Positions 34,551 to 43,690 of a stretch of DNA of 64,000 nt are shown piece by piece; position 1 is the first letter of the stretch, and each line of letters opens with the position of its first letter. Position numbers and translations under genes: made by a program. Source of the DNA: Ruminiclostridium cellulolyticum H10 (GTDB taxonomy: Bacteria; Bacillota; Clostridia; Acetivibrionales; DSM-1351); the NCBI RefSeq assembly GCF_000022065.1, contig NC_011898.1, positions 1,572,001 through 1,636,000 on the forward strand, written 5' to 3'. Below the pieces are notes generated by a model that searched no databases, was not told the origin of the DNA, and worked only from the letters and a program-made list of their open reading frames with translations.

Positions 34551-34907
34551 ATGGATGAAATTAAAATATTTGATGCAGAATTACGATTTATGAACATTAT
34601 CTGGAAAAATGAACCTATAAAAAGTACCGAGTTGGTTAGTATTGCAAATGAGGATTTGGGATGGAAGAAATCAACTACATATACGGTCATTAGAAGACTC
34701 TGCGAGAGAGGTATAATTAAAAATAAGAACACCAGAATACAATCTCTTGTGAAGCGTGAGCAGGTAATGCAGCACGAAACACAGGAACATATAGAAAAGA
34801 TATATTCCGGCTCACTAAAGCTATTTTTTACTACATTTTTAAAAAGAAAAAAATTAAGCAAGGATGAAGTAGAGGAGCTAAGAAAGATAGTAGATGAAAA
34901 CAGTTAA
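34551..34907 (+). CDS. BlaI/MecI/CopY-family transcriptional regulator
   Basis: This 118-residue winged-helix repressor shows 'DAELRFMNIIWKNEP', 'WKKSTTYTVIRRLCERGII' (recognition helix and wing) and a C-terminal dimerisation segment. Family members are usually paired with a BlaR1-type membrane metalloprotease that cleaves them; none is encoded next to it. The gene downstream is convergent and unrelated. Its target is unknown; loss of a partner by IS activity on its left is possible. CGAGGTAA precedes the ATG. Confidence 0.85.
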   Translation: MDEIKIFDAELRFMNIIWKNEPIKSTELVSIANEDLGWKKSTTYTVIRRLCERGIIKNKNTRIQSLVKREQVMQHETQEHIEKIYSGSLKLFFTTFLKRKKLSKDEVEELRKIVDENS

Positions 34908-34914
34908 ATTATAG

Positions 34915-35457
34915 TTAATTCGCTTTTATAATAGAATATATTATGTAGAGAAAGGCCTTAAGGGGAGTATCACAGTCGCTTTTAAACCACATACTGAAAG
35001 CACCGACAAGTCCCGAGGCATAGAATTCAAGTACATATTTGTTATTGAAATCTAGAGAAACCTTAGAATACTTTGTAAGCAGGCTTTTTATAAAATTTTG
35101 TAGTTTTCCTTCAAAACTCTTATTTCTGCTATCACTGAAGAATCTCATGAGAAAATCCCGGTACTCATTGAAAAGAAATACTACTTGTTCGGTGAAAGTA
35201 TCAGTAGTTGCACTTCCTGTAGCCATAAATAATTTATGGATCTTCAGTTCAATCTCAGACAATATTTTATTTTCAAGACAATCGAGAGCATCATATATAT
35301 CTTTAAAGTAGTCATAAAATGTAATTCTGTTATATCCGGCGGTATCAGTTATTTTTTTTATAGTTATCTTTTCTATATCATAATTTCTATATAATTTCCA
35401 GAATGCATCCAATAAAATATCCATAGTAAATTGTCTACTTTTTGACATTTTAATCAT
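34915..35457 (-). CDS. TetR-family transcriptional regulator
   Basis: The 180-residue protein has a TetR N-terminal helix-turn-helix ('ILLDAFWKLYRNYDIEKIT', 'KKITDTAGYNRITFYDYFKD') and a divergent helical C-terminal domain for ligand binding. It is divergent from the cotH operon; the 100-base intergenic region holds an inverted repeat overlapping the cotH -35 box, so it probably represses that operon and itself. The start (TTG-free ATG at 35457) follows GAGGT on the minus strand. Confidence 0.88.
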   Translation of the reverse strand: MIKMSKSRQFTMDILLDAFWKLYRNYDIEKITIKKITDTAGYNRITFYDYFKDIYDALDCLENKILSEIELKIHKLFMATGSATTDTFTEQVVFLFNEYRDFLMRFFSDSRNKSFEGKLQNFIKSLLTKYSKVSLDFNNKYVLEFYASGLVGAFSMWFKSDCDTPLKAFLYIIYSIIKAN

Positions 35458-35470
35458 TGTTTACCTCAAA

Positions 35471-35499
35471 AACATACACTTGGTACGTTATTGTATGTT
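35471..35499. promoter_or_regulatory. Inverted repeat, candidate TetR operator between tetR and cotH
   Basis: AACATACA (35471-35478) and TGTATGTT (35492-35499) are perfect 8-base arms with a 13-base spacer. The right arm overlaps a possible cotH -35 box (TTGAAA, 35498-35503) whose -10 box could be TATTCT (35520-35525). Confidence 0.55.
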
Positions 35500-35557
35500 G
35501 AAAAAGCTCGTAGCTGTTTTATTCTAATTATATAACATATTATGAAGGATTTGTAAA

Positions 35558-37537
35558 ATGGAAACAAAAAGGTATAAATATGGTATATTCATAATTTTTG
35601 CCGTTTGTCTGCTTGTAGTGATATTTTTCTTAATGTTTATGGAGGATAGTAACAGCATTCCGACACATGGCGGTTTAAGTCCCAAGGATTTATCCATTAA
35701 TGATATAAAGTACCCGGGTACATTTTTTGATAATTCGAAAGTCCATACCATCGATATTCAGGTTGATAACCGTACTTGGGAAAACATGATAGAAAATGCC
35801 GCATATGAACAATACATTCCCTGTACTATGATTATAGACGGTGCCAGAATTAATGAAGTTGGGATAAGGCCAAAAGGAGATACTTCTCTCAAACAGGTAA
35901 TTGATATGGATTCTCAGAACTTTAGCTTCAAGGTTGAGTTTGACCACTATAGAAATCAGACATTTGATGGTCTTGATAAGATGGTACTCAACAACTGTTT
36001 ACAGGATACAACTTATATGAAGGACTACCTGGCACAGCATATGATGAACTACATGGGGATTGCGGCACCATTAACAAGCTATGTAAATATAAAATTGAAC
36101 GGAAAGGATTTTGGATTTTATCTGGCCATAGAGGCGGTTGAAAAATCTTTTTGCCTTAGGAATTTTGGCAGCATTGACGGAAAGCTATATAAGCCGGATG
36201 CACTTGATTTACCAAAATACGATTATATAAAAATTATGGGTTATGAGACAGAAGACGGCCAATCAGCAGTCGAGAACTTTATAAACATTATGTCAGGCAA
36301 TGCATATAAAGGTTGTGACAGAAGTACAAGGGTCGACATGGTTGGCGATATGGCAGGTTTGCTTATTGATTCAAACGGAATAAACACCGATGTAACAGGT
36401 TTGACATATATTGATAGTAACCCAAAGAGTTATAAAGCTATTTTGGAGTCCAGTGTGTTTTCCATAAACGAAAGTGATGAAAGCAGGTTGATTAATTCAA
36501 TAAGAAAGCTTAACAGGGGTGAAGATCTGGATAACATAGTAGACACTGATTCTTTAATAAAGTATTTTGTAGTGCACAACTTTGTAAATAATTATGATGG
36601 ATATACAAGTGTTTTTTCACATAACTATTACCTACATGAACGTAATGGTAAATTGTCAATGATACCTTGGGATTATAACCTGGCTTACGGTTCCTTTTCA
36701 GTTGAGCCCGGAAACTCATCTTCCAGTCCTTTCGGCAATTATATTAAAACAACAGATGCCCTGTACGGTATGAGTTCTGCAAAAAGCATGGTTAATTATC
36801 CTATTAATACACCTGTATTTAATACTGATTTGGAAAAAAGACCTATGATAAATCAAATACTTAAAAACAGTGAGTATTCAGATAAGTATCATCAGTATTT
36901 TGAAAAATTTATTACTGACTATTTTATTAGCGGTTACTTTGACAGATTTTATGAATCCACTGTTGATATGATATCACCATATGTGAAAAATGATAAAAAG
37001 AACTTTCTTACTTATAGCCAGTTTGTAAACGGAATCAATGAACTTAATAAATTCTGCAAACTGAGAGCAAAAAGTGTACAGGGACAGTTAACTAACGCTA
37101 TCCCATCGACATTAAAAGGACAACAAGAGCATCCCGAAGCTCTTGTTGACACACAGGATCTGGATATGACTAAAACAATTACAACGTATTCTATACTGGG
37201 AATTACAAATGAAGATATTGATGGGGTATTAAAAATACTTATAAACTACATTCCGAAAGATTATAAAACAGACGGTAAAATAGATATGTCAAAATTCAAA
37301 GCATCAGATATAACATATCTAAAAAAAATCTTCGGGGTAATGGTGCCCTTAGCTTTTGAGGTCTCCAAGAGCACCAAGGCATCAGACAATACTACCGTCA
37401 ATACAAGACTATCCCGGATATTACTAATTTTGTCATTAATTGCAATGATTATATTTACTATATTGGTAAGCAGGTATTCACGTGTAAAGTATAAAAAAAG
37501 AAAGGTAAGGAGGGAGAAACTTGAAATTACGTCATGA
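35558..37537 (+). CDS. CotH-family protein kinase, membrane anchored
   Basis: This 659-residue protein has an N-terminal helix (9-30), a CotH domain (about 65-480) and a second C-terminal helix (about 625-645). Kinase-relevant motifs are 'GIRPKGDTSL' (the R-x-K-G-x-S block), 'DKMVLNNCLQDTTYMKD', 'GFYLAIEAVEKSF' and 'SMIPWDYNLAYG' (metal-binding Asp). CotH phosphorylates serines of spore-coat proteins in Bacillus; in clostridia related proteins can be fused to dockerins. Here the neighbours are a polyphosphate polymerase and a DUF4956 protein, a recurring trio. The domain probably faces the outside. It overlaps the next gene by 17 bases. Confidence 0.9.
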   Translation: METKRYKYGIFIIFAVCLLVVIFFLMFMEDSNSIPTHGGLSPKDLSINDIKYPGTFFDNSKVHTIDIQVDNRTWENMIENAAYEQYIPCTMIIDGARINEVGIRPKGDTSLKQVIDMDSQNFSFKVEFDHYRNQTFDGLDKMVLNNCLQDTTYMKDYLAQHMMNYMGIAAPLTSYVNIKLNGKDFGFYLAIEAVEKSFCLRNFGSIDGKLYKPDALDLPKYDYIKIMGYETEDGQSAVENFINIMSGNAYKGCDRSTRVDMVGDMAGLLIDSNGINTDVTGLTYIDSNPKSYKAILESSVFSINESDESRLINSIRKLNRGEDLDNIVDTDSLIKYFVVHNFVNNYDGYTSVFSHNYYLHERNGKLSMIPWDYNLAYGSFSVEPGNSSSSPFGNYIKTTDALYGMSSAKSMVNYPINTPVFNTDLEKRPMINQILKNSEYSDKYHQYFEKFITDYFISGYFDRFYESTVDMISPYVKNDKKNFLTYSQFVNGINELNKFCKLRAKSVQGQLTNAIPSTLKGQQEHPEALVDTQDLDMTKTITTYSILGITNEDIDGVLKILINYIPKDYKTDGKIDMSKFKASDITYLKKIFGVMVPLAFEVSKSTKASDNTTVNTRLSRILLILSLIAMIIFTILVSRYSRVKYKKRKVRREKLEITS

Positions 37538-38195
37538 ATACAAGATATTTCTTAATTATTCAGACTATCTTACCGTTCGATCACGATTAAGAGCAGTAAT
37601 TCAGCATGATAACCACGTTGACGAAACAGGTGAATACAAAATAAGAAGTCTGTATTTTGACAACATTTATAACAAGGCTTTATATGAAAAAATCAGTGGA
37701 GTAAGTAAGCGTGAGAAGTTCAGAATCCGTTGCTACAATGATAATTATGACTTCATAAAACTTGAAAAGAAAAGTAAAATCAATGGAATGTGCAATAAGG
37801 TTTCGGAAACAGTCACCAAAGAGGAAGTAAGGTGCATAATCAATGGTGACATCGATTGGATGCTTGATTCCAAAAGGCCGCTTGTTTCCGAACTGTATAC
37901 AAAAATGAAAACAGAGCAGTTAAGGCCTAAAGTGATTGTGGATTATAACCGTGAACCCTTTGTATACCCTGCAGGAAATGTCAGAATAACATTGGACAGG
38001 AATGTACGAACAAGTATAAACAGTATTGATATGCTTGACCCTGATGTTCCTACGGTTCTGGCAGAGGGGCGGACAATTATTTTAGAGGTCAAGTATGATA
38101 ACTACAAACCGACCATGATTTCAGATATAGTCATGGTTCAGGACAGGCTCATATCAGCCTTTTCAAAATATGTAGCCGGCAGAAAATTCGGATAA
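37521..38195 (+). CDS. VTC-domain polyphosphate polymerase
   Basis: The 224-residue protein is a VTC4-type tunnel-fold catalytic domain: 'HEYKIFLNYSDY' near the start, 'YKIRSLYFDN', 'KREKFRIRCYND', 'KLEKKSKINGMCNK', 'RPKVIVDYNREPF' and 'IILEVKYD' supply the basic tunnel residues and the metal-binding glutamate. In yeast VTC4 makes polyphosphate from ATP. It has no signal peptide and no membrane helix, so it acts in the cytosol, possibly at the DUF4956 protein. Start ATG or TTG choice: the frame begins at TTG 37521, directly after GGAGGGAG. Confidence 0.9.
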   Translation: MKLRHEYKIFLNYSDYLTVRSRLRAVIQHDNHVDETGEYKIRSLYFDNIYNKALYEKISGVSKREKFRIRCYNDNYDFIKLEKKSKINGMCNKVSETVTKEEVRCIINGDIDWMLDSKRPLVSELYTKMKTEQLRPKVIVDYNREPFVYPAGNVRITLDRNVRTSINSIDMLDPDVPTVLAEGRTIILEVKYDNYKPTMISDIVMVQDRLISAFSKYVAGRKFG

Positions 38196-38217
38196 ATACT
38201 TTTAGGGGGTAAAGTAA

Positions 38218-38883
38218 GTGGACAGTTTTTTAAATTCAAGTTTTATAAAGAATGCTACAGCAGTAAGCGGTTTTGATATGTTTGTAGGAATTATCGTTTC
38301 ATTTATAATAGGCTTTTTCATTTTTACGGTTTACAAGAAAACTTTTTCGGGGGTAATGTTCTCGTCAAATTTCGGATTATCATTGGTAGGAATGGCAATG
38401 ATAACATGTGCGGTTATATTGGCAGTTTCCAGTAATGTAGTACTTTCCCTTGGTATGCTCGGTACACTTTCCATAGTGAGATTCAGGACGGCACTCAAGG
38501 ATCCCTTTGATATTGTCTTCTTATTTTGGGCAATTACATCGGGAATAATCGTTGGTGCCGGAATGATTCCACTAGCAGTTGTAACAAGTCTGTTAATGGG
38601 TATTGTGATGACTGTTTTCGTAAATAGGAAAAGCAGGACTACACCCTATATAATAGTAGTAAATTGTGAGAACTCAGATATTGAAGACAGCGTACTGAAT
38701 CTAATTGAATCAAAATCTGCAAAGTCGACAGTTAAAGGCAAGACGGTATCCAGGACAGGGATGGAGCTTACAGTAGAGGTTCAATTAAAGGATGGATATA
38801 GTAAATTTGTCAATGATATAATTAATATCGAGGGTGTTGTAAATGCCGTTATGGTCAGCTATAACGGAGAATACATGGGGTAA
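38218..38883 (+). CDS. DUF4956 membrane protein
   Basis: This 221-residue protein has four N-terminal membrane helices (about residues 18-130) and a soluble C-terminal domain (about 140-221). The short loop 'IVRFRTALKDPFDI' is the hallmark of DUF4956. Function is unknown, but the family is very often adjacent to VTC and CotH genes, where it may anchor the polymerase or move polyphosphate across the membrane. It begins with GTG at 38218 after AGGGGGT. Confidence 0.88.
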   Translation: MDSFLNSSFIKNATAVSGFDMFVGIIVSFIIGFFIFTVYKKTFSGVMFSSNFGLSLVGMAMITCAVILAVSSNVVLSLGMLGTLSIVRFRTALKDPFDIVFLFWAITSGIIVGAGMIPLAVVTSLLMGIVMTVFVNRKSRTTPYIIVVNCENSDIEDSVLNLIESKSAKSTVKGKTVSRTGMELTVEVQLKDGYSKFVNDIINIEGVVNAVMVSYNGEYMG

Positions 38884-38914
38884 TACGCTTTTTTATGGAA
38901 AGGGGATTAAACTG

Positions 38915-39592
38915 TTGGATAATTTTGTGACTGAGTCAAATAGAAAAAACAAACATAATAAGATTTTTGTAAATACTATATTTCTTCTGTTAATGGGGTT
39001 TGCATTTGCAGGACTTATCCTATTGATTAAATCAGGAGGAATAGATGGTTTTGATAGTACCGTTTACGATTCATTGAGAAGCTTGAAATCGCATACTACA
39101 AAACAAATTGTTAAGTTTCTGGGAGGTATAGGTGATCCGCAAGTGAATTTATACTTGGGACTTGCAATAGCGGCACTTGGAATTGTAGTTTTTGCTAATA
39201 GGGGAGGGTATTTTAAGTATATTTTGTATGCCGCAGCAATATTGATTGTATCTTTTTTAAATCCACTGTTAAAAGAAGTATTTAAACGTCCTCATCCCGA
39301 TGCTGAAGTGGACAAATTCTCCTTTCCAAGTAGCCATGCCGCAATGGCATTCATGTTTTATTTGGTGCTTTATATTGTAATTAACAAACATATAAAAATG
39401 AAAGTGGGCAGAATTGCACTGGCAGTTTTCTGCATCATCATGCCTATACTTATCGGTTTTAGCCGTGTTTATCTTACAAATCACTATGCGAGTGATATTA
39501 TAGGCGGATATCTGGAATCAAGCATAATATTTACAATAATGTTACTAGTTAACAATATTGTAAAGTGTTTTTCAGAAAAAAATAAATCTTAA
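38915..39592 (+). CDS. PAP2-family membrane phosphatase
   Basis: This membrane protein (about 225 residues, six helices) has the PAP2 triad of motifs: 'KEVFKRPHPD', 'FPSSHAAM' and 'SRVYLTNHYASD'. Such enzymes dephosphorylate phospholipid or undecaprenyl pyrophosphates. I choose TTG 38915, 9 bases after AGGGG (38901-38905); an ATG at 38843 would overlap DUF4956 by 41 bases and lacks a ribosome binding site. Its place at the end of the cotH-VTC operon suggests a pyrophosphate-linked lipid or polymer substrate. Confidence 0.85.
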   Translation: MDNFVTESNRKNKHNKIFVNTIFLLLMGFAFAGLILLIKSGGIDGFDSTVYDSLRSLKSHTTKQIVKFLGGIGDPQVNLYLGLAIAALGIVVFANRGGYFKYILYAAAILIVSFLNPLLKEVFKRPHPDAEVDKFSFPSSHAAMAFMFYLVLYIVINKHIKMKVGRIALAVFCIIMPILIGFSRVYLTNHYASDIIGGYLESSIIFTIMLLVNNIVKCFSEKNKS

Positions 39593-39635
39593 TATTACAT
39601 AAAAATGAACTTTTCCTTAATATTTAACGTCAAAA

Positions 39636-39663
39636 TTGATAATAATTACTAGTGTGTTATAAT
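39636..39663 (+). promoter_or_regulatory. Promoter of the glycosyltransferase pair
   Basis: TTGATA (39636-39641), 16-base spacer, TATAAT (39658-39663) with an extended TG at -14. It lies 66 bases before the GT2 start. Confidence 0.65.
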
Positions 39664-39729
39664 TGTTTAAGAAAAACAGGAAAAAGCTGCTATATTATAT
39701 ACTCGGCTGAAAGCGAGGAGAAATACTAA

Positions 39730-40695
39730 ATGTCAAAAAAATTATTATCAATAGTCGTACCCGTTTATAATGAACAGGAAGTAATAAATGAGACCTTTAA
39801 AAGACTTTCCGGTGTATTCAAAAACTATTTTATGGGTGTAGAATACATTTTTATAAATGATGGAAGTAAAGATAATACATATTTTAAGCTCAAAGAAATT
39901 GCAAACGCAAACACATGTGTACGTGTTATAAATTTCGCTAGGAATTTCGGACACCAGATAGCTATTACAGCAGGCATGGACTATGCACAGGGTGACGCTG
40001 TAGTAATAATAGATGCTGACTTGCAGGATCCGCCTGAAGTTATTCTCCAAATGGTAGAACAGTGGAATCAGGGCTATGAAGTGGTCTATGGCAAGAGGCT
40101 TCAAAGAGAGGGAGAAACCTTTTTCAAGAAGCTTACGGCAAAAATGTTCTATCGATTCCTTGATAGCATGACAGATGTTAAACTACCTGTTGATGTTGGT
40201 GATTTCAGGCTTATTGACAGAAAAGTGTGTGATGCCATGAAATGTCTGCCCGAACGCTCCAGATACGTCAGAGGACTGGTTAGCTGGGTAGGCTTCAAAC
40301 AGACCAGTGTAGAGTATAGACGTGAGAAGCGATTTGCAGGTGAAACCAAGTATCCTCTGAAAAAAATGCTCAAACTGGCAGGGGATGGTATATTCTCATT
40401 TTCATATAAACCGTTAAAGCTTGCAACTTTTGCCGGAATGCTTGTTTCAGTAATAAGCTTTATATATCTGATAGTTGTTTTGGTACAGAAATTGGTTAAA
40501 AACAATGTTGCCTCAGGATGGGCTTCCTCAATGGCTGTATCCTTGCTTTTTAACGGGGTGATGCTTATAGTTATAGGGATAATGGGTGAATACGTGGGCA
40601 GAATATACGAGGAGGTAAAAGCTCGTCCTTTATATGTTGTCGGAGAATTAATGGGATTTGAGGACGAGACCGAGAGGAAAAACGACATTAAATGA
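39730..40695 (+). CDS. GT2 glycosyltransferase, polyprenyl-phosphate sugar transferase (GtrB/DPM-like)
   Basis: The 321-residue protein has a GT-A domain with 'SIVVPVYNEQEVI', 'IFINDGSKDNT', 'DADLQDPPE' (metal-binding DxD), and 'VVYGKR', then two C-terminal membrane helices (about 235-257 and 268-292). This arrangement is typical of enzymes that load a sugar onto undecaprenyl phosphate. It overlaps the GT-C gene by 4 bases, so the pair likely transfers that sugar to an extracytoplasmic acceptor. AGCGAGGAG precedes the start. Confidence 0.9.
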   Translation: MSKKLLSIVVPVYNEQEVINETFKRLSGVFKNYFMGVEYIFINDGSKDNTYFKLKEIANANTCVRVINFARNFGHQIAITAGMDYAQGDAVVIIDADLQDPPEVILQMVEQWNQGYEVVYGKRLQREGETFFKKLTAKMFYRFLDSMTDVKLPVDVGDFRLIDRKVCDAMKCLPERSRYVRGLVSWVGFKQTSVEYRREKRFAGETKYPLKKMLKLAGDGIFSFSYKPLKLATFAGMLVSVISFIYLIVVLVQKLVKNNVASGWASSMAVSLLFNGVMLIVIGIMGEYVGRIYEEVKARPLYVVGELMGFEDETERKNDIK

Positions 40696-42122
40696 ATTCA
40701 AGAAACAGAGATGTACTAAACAAGACAATAATAATTATTATGGCAGTACTTACTGCATATTTACTGTACCTTAATTTTTTGTACTCCGCATATAATAATG
40801 CCCTCATATACACATTGTTGGTAGTTCCTACGGTATTCATTATATATCTGCTTGCTTATAAGATTAACATCTCGCCTCTTGCGTTTTTTATTACGATATT
40901 CGTTTTGGCATTTTTTTCCAAAGGATTGATTGCAATCACGTCCAATACTCTCCCTATATCGGACTTTAATACATTTTATAATTGTGCTGTAAGACTTATT
41001 AATGGAGACAAGTCCTTTGGACATGGGTTTTACTTTACATCATTTGCATATCAAACGGGACCGGTAATTTATTATTCCATGATTATGAAACTATTCGGTA
41101 CGGGACTTTTGCCGTTGAAGCTCGTAAATTGTTTTTTCATGGCAGGCTCAAATTCTCTGGTTTACCTTATAGCCAGAAAAATATCAAATGATTACACCGC
41201 AAGGTTTGCTGCGTTGTTGTACCTTTTGTATCCTGCACCTTATTTTCTGGCTCCGGTACTGACAAATCAGCATTTTGCAGCATGTATGTTTCTTCTTTCC
41301 ATATATCTGCTGCTAGAAACCCGCATAAACTTTCCACTAAGAAACCTTACTGCCGGTATAGTCCTTTCCTTTGGTAATACTGTCAGACCACTTGGGGTTG
41401 TTATACTCGGAGGTGTTGTGGTTTGGGCAATTACACAATCCATCAGGGACAAAAAGCTTGTACGGATTGGTGGCTCAGTGATTATGATTGCAGCTTACTT
41501 GCTTATGAGTTTTACTTTTTCAACGATAGTAAAAAAGGCGAACATAAACCCGGAAGGCTTGAACAATAATTATCCTTTGTGGAAATTTGTAGTTGGTTTC
41601 AATTACGAAACAAAGGGAACATTTTCTTATCCTGACCAAAACGAAATATTTTATATAGACGATTTTGAAAAGAGAAATGAAGTATCAAAGAGGGTTATTA
41701 AAGAACGAATTTCCATCAGCCCGGCGAAAATGTTTAATTTGATTAATACAAAACAGAAGATTATGTGGAGCAACTTTGATACCATGAAGTGGGGTTTCTA
41801 TGATAAGGTGGACAATCATCTGGTGCCTTCGGAAATCCTAAAAAAATACGAACTCCCCATCCTAAAAACAGAAAAAATGTATTATATCCTTGCATTTATG
41901 CTTATGTTCGCAGGGTTATTCCTGACCTTAAGGAAAAAAACTGAAACAGGTATAGTCTTGATAGCTTCAATTCTCGGATGCTATTTTGCAGCTCATGCTA
42001 TAATTGAAGTACAGGTCAGATACAGGTACTTTGCAATTATGCTGGTGTTTGTGCTTGCTGCAAAGGGAAGTGAGCTGCTGATGTCGGGGTTTCACGGATA
42101 TAGAAAAAAATATAGACTCTAA
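40692..42122 (+). CDS. Multi-spanning GT-C-type glycosyltransferase (GT39/PMT-like)
   Basis: This 476-residue protein has about eleven membrane helices. The first extracytoplasmic loop holds 'LPISDFNTFYNCA' with an acidic residue in the position of the GT-C catalytic Asp, and 'YQTGPVIYY' follows. The architecture matches the PMT_2 (dolichyl/undecaprenyl-phosphate mannosyltransferase) superfamily. It is translationally coupled to the GT2 gene. Acceptor and sugar cannot be told from sequence; a cell-wall polymer or glycoprotein is likely. Confidence 0.8.
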   Translation: MNSRNRDVLNKTIIIIMAVLTAYLLYLNFLYSAYNNALIYTLLVVPTVFIIYLLAYKINISPLAFFITIFVLAFFSKGLIAITSNTLPISDFNTFYNCAVRLINGDKSFGHGFYFTSFAYQTGPVIYYSMIMKLFGTGLLPLKLVNCFFMAGSNSLVYLIARKISNDYTARFAALLYLLYPAPYFLAPVLTNQHFAACMFLLSIYLLLETRINFPLRNLTAGIVLSFGNTVRPLGVVILGGVVVWAITQSIRDKKLVRIGGSVIMIAAYLLMSFTFSTIVKKANINPEGLNNNYPLWKFVVGFNYETKGTFSYPDQNEIFYIDDFEKRNEVSKRVIKERISISPAKMFNLINTKQKIMWSNFDTMKWGFYDKVDNHLVPSEILKKYELPILKTEKMYYILAFMLMFAGLFLTLRKKTETGIVLIASILGCYFAAHAIIEVQVRYRYFAIMLVFVLAAKGSELLMSGFHGYRKKYRL

Positions 42123-42123
42123 C

Positions 42124-42152
42124 CTGACAAATAGGGCAATTCATTATATAAT
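42124..42152 (+). promoter_or_regulatory. Promoter of thyA-dfrA
   Basis: CTGACA (42124-42129), 17-base spacer, TATAAT (42147-42152), 57 bases before the thyA start codon. Confidence 0.6.
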
Positions 42153-42208
42153 AAAATAAAGCATTGCTAATAATGCGTAATACTATGCCGGAAATGGAGA
42201 AATTATTC

Positions 42209-43003
42209 ATGCAACAATACCTTGATTTATGTAAACACATACTGAATAACGGTATAAAAAAAGAAGATAGAACAGGAACCGGAACAATAAGTACCTTCGG
42301 TTATCAAATGAGGTTTGATCTTCAAAAAGGCTTTCCTTTATTAACAACAAAAAAACTTCATTTAAAATCAATAATACATGAACTACTCTGGTTTATCAGC
42401 GGAAATACCAACATAAAGTATTTAAAAGATAACGGAGTTTCCATCTGGGATGAGTGGGCAGACGAAAACGGTAACCTTGGCCCTGTCTACGGGCATCAGT
42501 GGCGTTCATGGGATACAGCAGACGGAAGAAGCATTGATCAGCTCAAGGGAGTTATTGATCAGATAAAAAATAATCCTGATTCCAGAAGGCTTATAGTAAG
42601 CTCATGGAATGTTGGAGAGATAGAAAAAATGGCTCTGCCGCCCTGTCACTGTTTTTATCAGTTTTATGTGGTTAACGGGACGCTGTCCTGCATGTTGTAC
42701 CAGAGAAGTGCAGACGTTTTTATAGGTGTACCCTTTAATATAGCTTCATATGCATTGTTTACAATGATGATAGCCCAAAGCTGTGGACTGAGAGCCGGTG
42801 AGTTTGTCCATACTCTTGGAGATGCACATATTTATCTTAATCACGTAGAACAGGTTAAACTACAGCTTAGCCGTGACCCAAGGCCGCTGCCAAAAATGAA
42901 CATTAATCCTGATATAAAAGATTTATTCCAATTCAAATACAGTGATTTTACATTAACCGACTATGATCCTCATCCCCATATCAAAGGAGCGGTGGCAGTA
43001 TGA
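42209..43003 (+). CDS. thyA: Thymidylate synthase ThyA
   Basis: ThyA converts dUMP to dTMP with methylenetetrahydrofolate, producing dihydrofolate. '[20 protein letters not shown]', 'GPVYGHQWR', the nucleophile in '[13 protein letters not shown]', and '[18 protein letters not shown]' are diagnostic. I use ATG 42209, 8 bases after GGAGA, giving the canonical 264 residues; the earlier in-frame ATG at 42164 adds 15 non-conserved residues. The stop overlaps the dihydrofolate reductase start (ATGA). Confidence 0.96.
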   Translation: MQQYLDLCKHILNNGIKKEDRTGTGTISTFGYQMRFDLQKGFPLLTTKKLHLKSIIHELLWFISGNTNIKYLKDNGVSIWDEWADENGNLGPVYGHQWRSWDTADGRSIDQLKGVIDQIKNNPDSRRLIVSSWNVGEIEKMALPPCHCFYQFYVVNGTLSCMLYQRSADVFIGVPFNIASYALFTMMIAQSCGLRAGEFVHTLGDAHIYLNHVEQVKLQLSRDPRPLPKMNINPDIKDLFQFKYSDFTLTDYDPHPHIKGAVAV

Positions 43004-43485
43004 TTTCAATGATATGGGCTATGGGCCGCAACAACGCCCTTGGATGTAAAAACAGAATGCCCTGGTACATTCCCGCAGATTTTGCATATTTCAAAAAAGT
43101 TACAATGGGAAAACCGGTCATTATGGGGAGAAAAACTTTTGAATCTATCGGTAAACCTTTACCGGGCAGAAAGAACATAGTAATTACTCGAGACACAGGA
43201 TATGATCCACAAGGCTGTATTGTGGTTAATTCTATAGAAAAAGCCATGGAGTATACAGAAGAAAAGGAAGTCTTTATAATAGGGGGAGCAGAAATATACA
43301 AAGAATTTCTTCCTATTGCAGACAGACTATATATAACTCTGATAGAAAAAGAGTTTGAAGCGGATGCATTTTTCCCGGAAATAGACTATAGTAAGTGGAA
43401 GCAGATATCCTGCGAAACAGGAATCAAGGATGAAAAAAATCCATATGAGTATAAGTGGTTGGTATACGAAAGAGTTAAACAATAA
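43000..43485 (+). CDS. dfrA: Dihydrofolate reductase
   Basis: This 161-residue enzyme regenerates tetrahydrofolate from the dihydrofolate made by ThyA, to which it is translationally coupled. Motifs are '[18 protein letters not shown]' (NADPH and substrate loop), 'DFAYFKKVT' with the acidic substrate ligand at the position of family Asp/Glu27, '[12 protein letters not shown]' and 'IIGGAEIY'. It appears intact and of standard size. A promoter for infC follows its stop. Confidence 0.95.
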   Translation: MISMIWAMGRNNALGCKNRMPWYIPADFAYFKKVTMGKPVIMGRKTFESIGKPLPGRKNIVITRDTGYDPQGCIVVNSIEKAMEYTEEKEVFIIGGAEIYKEFLPIADRLYITLIEKEFEADAFFPEIDYSKWKQISCETGIKDEKNPYEYKWLVYERVKQ

Positions 43486-43509
43486 GGTAAATAAGAATGT
43501 ATAAAAATG

Positions 43510-43538
43510 TTGACAGAGTGAAGAAATTTTGTTATCAT
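43510..43538 (+). promoter_or_regulatory. Promoter of the infC-rpmI-rplT operon
   Basis: Perfect TTGACA (43510-43515), 17-base spacer, TATCAT (43533-43538). The leader is about 205 bases long. Confidence 0.75.
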
Positions 43539-43544
43539 ATTTAT

Positions 43545-43690
43545 GCAAAACAAGAAGAAGTCTTTCCACTTCTCACCTGTGCGGACAATGATTTGCCGGG
43601 TAAATATCGGTTTTGAACATATTTATATGTAATAGCTGAGATTTGAGATTATTAGTGGATACTTGCTTCTATCCACTTTTTTTATTGTTT
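43545..43690 (+). ncRNA. infC-rpmI-rplT leader (L20-leader-like) with attenuator
   Basis: A structured leader of about 200 bases precedes infC. It has GAAGAAGTCTTTCCACTTC-type pairing near 43551-43578 and ends in a terminator at 43654-43684. In low-GC Gram-positives L20 binds such leaders and causes premature termination. I recognise it by position and architecture; a covariance model search was not possible. Confidence 0.6.
43654..43684 (+). terminator. Attenuator terminator in the infC leader
   Basis: AGTGGATA (43654-43661) pairs with TATCCACT (43670-43677), 8-base loop, then seven T. It lies 65 bases before the infC start, so it must be read through for expression. Confidence 0.85.

Noticed and set aside
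35039-35311. Plus-strand 90-residue ORF over the TetR gene
   Set aside because: Antisense shadow of a clear TetR protein; no ribosome binding site or recognisable domain.
40149-40688. Minus-strand 179-residue ORF opposite the GT2 gene
   Set aside because: Long but antisense to a complete glycosyltransferase with all motifs; no ribosome binding site.
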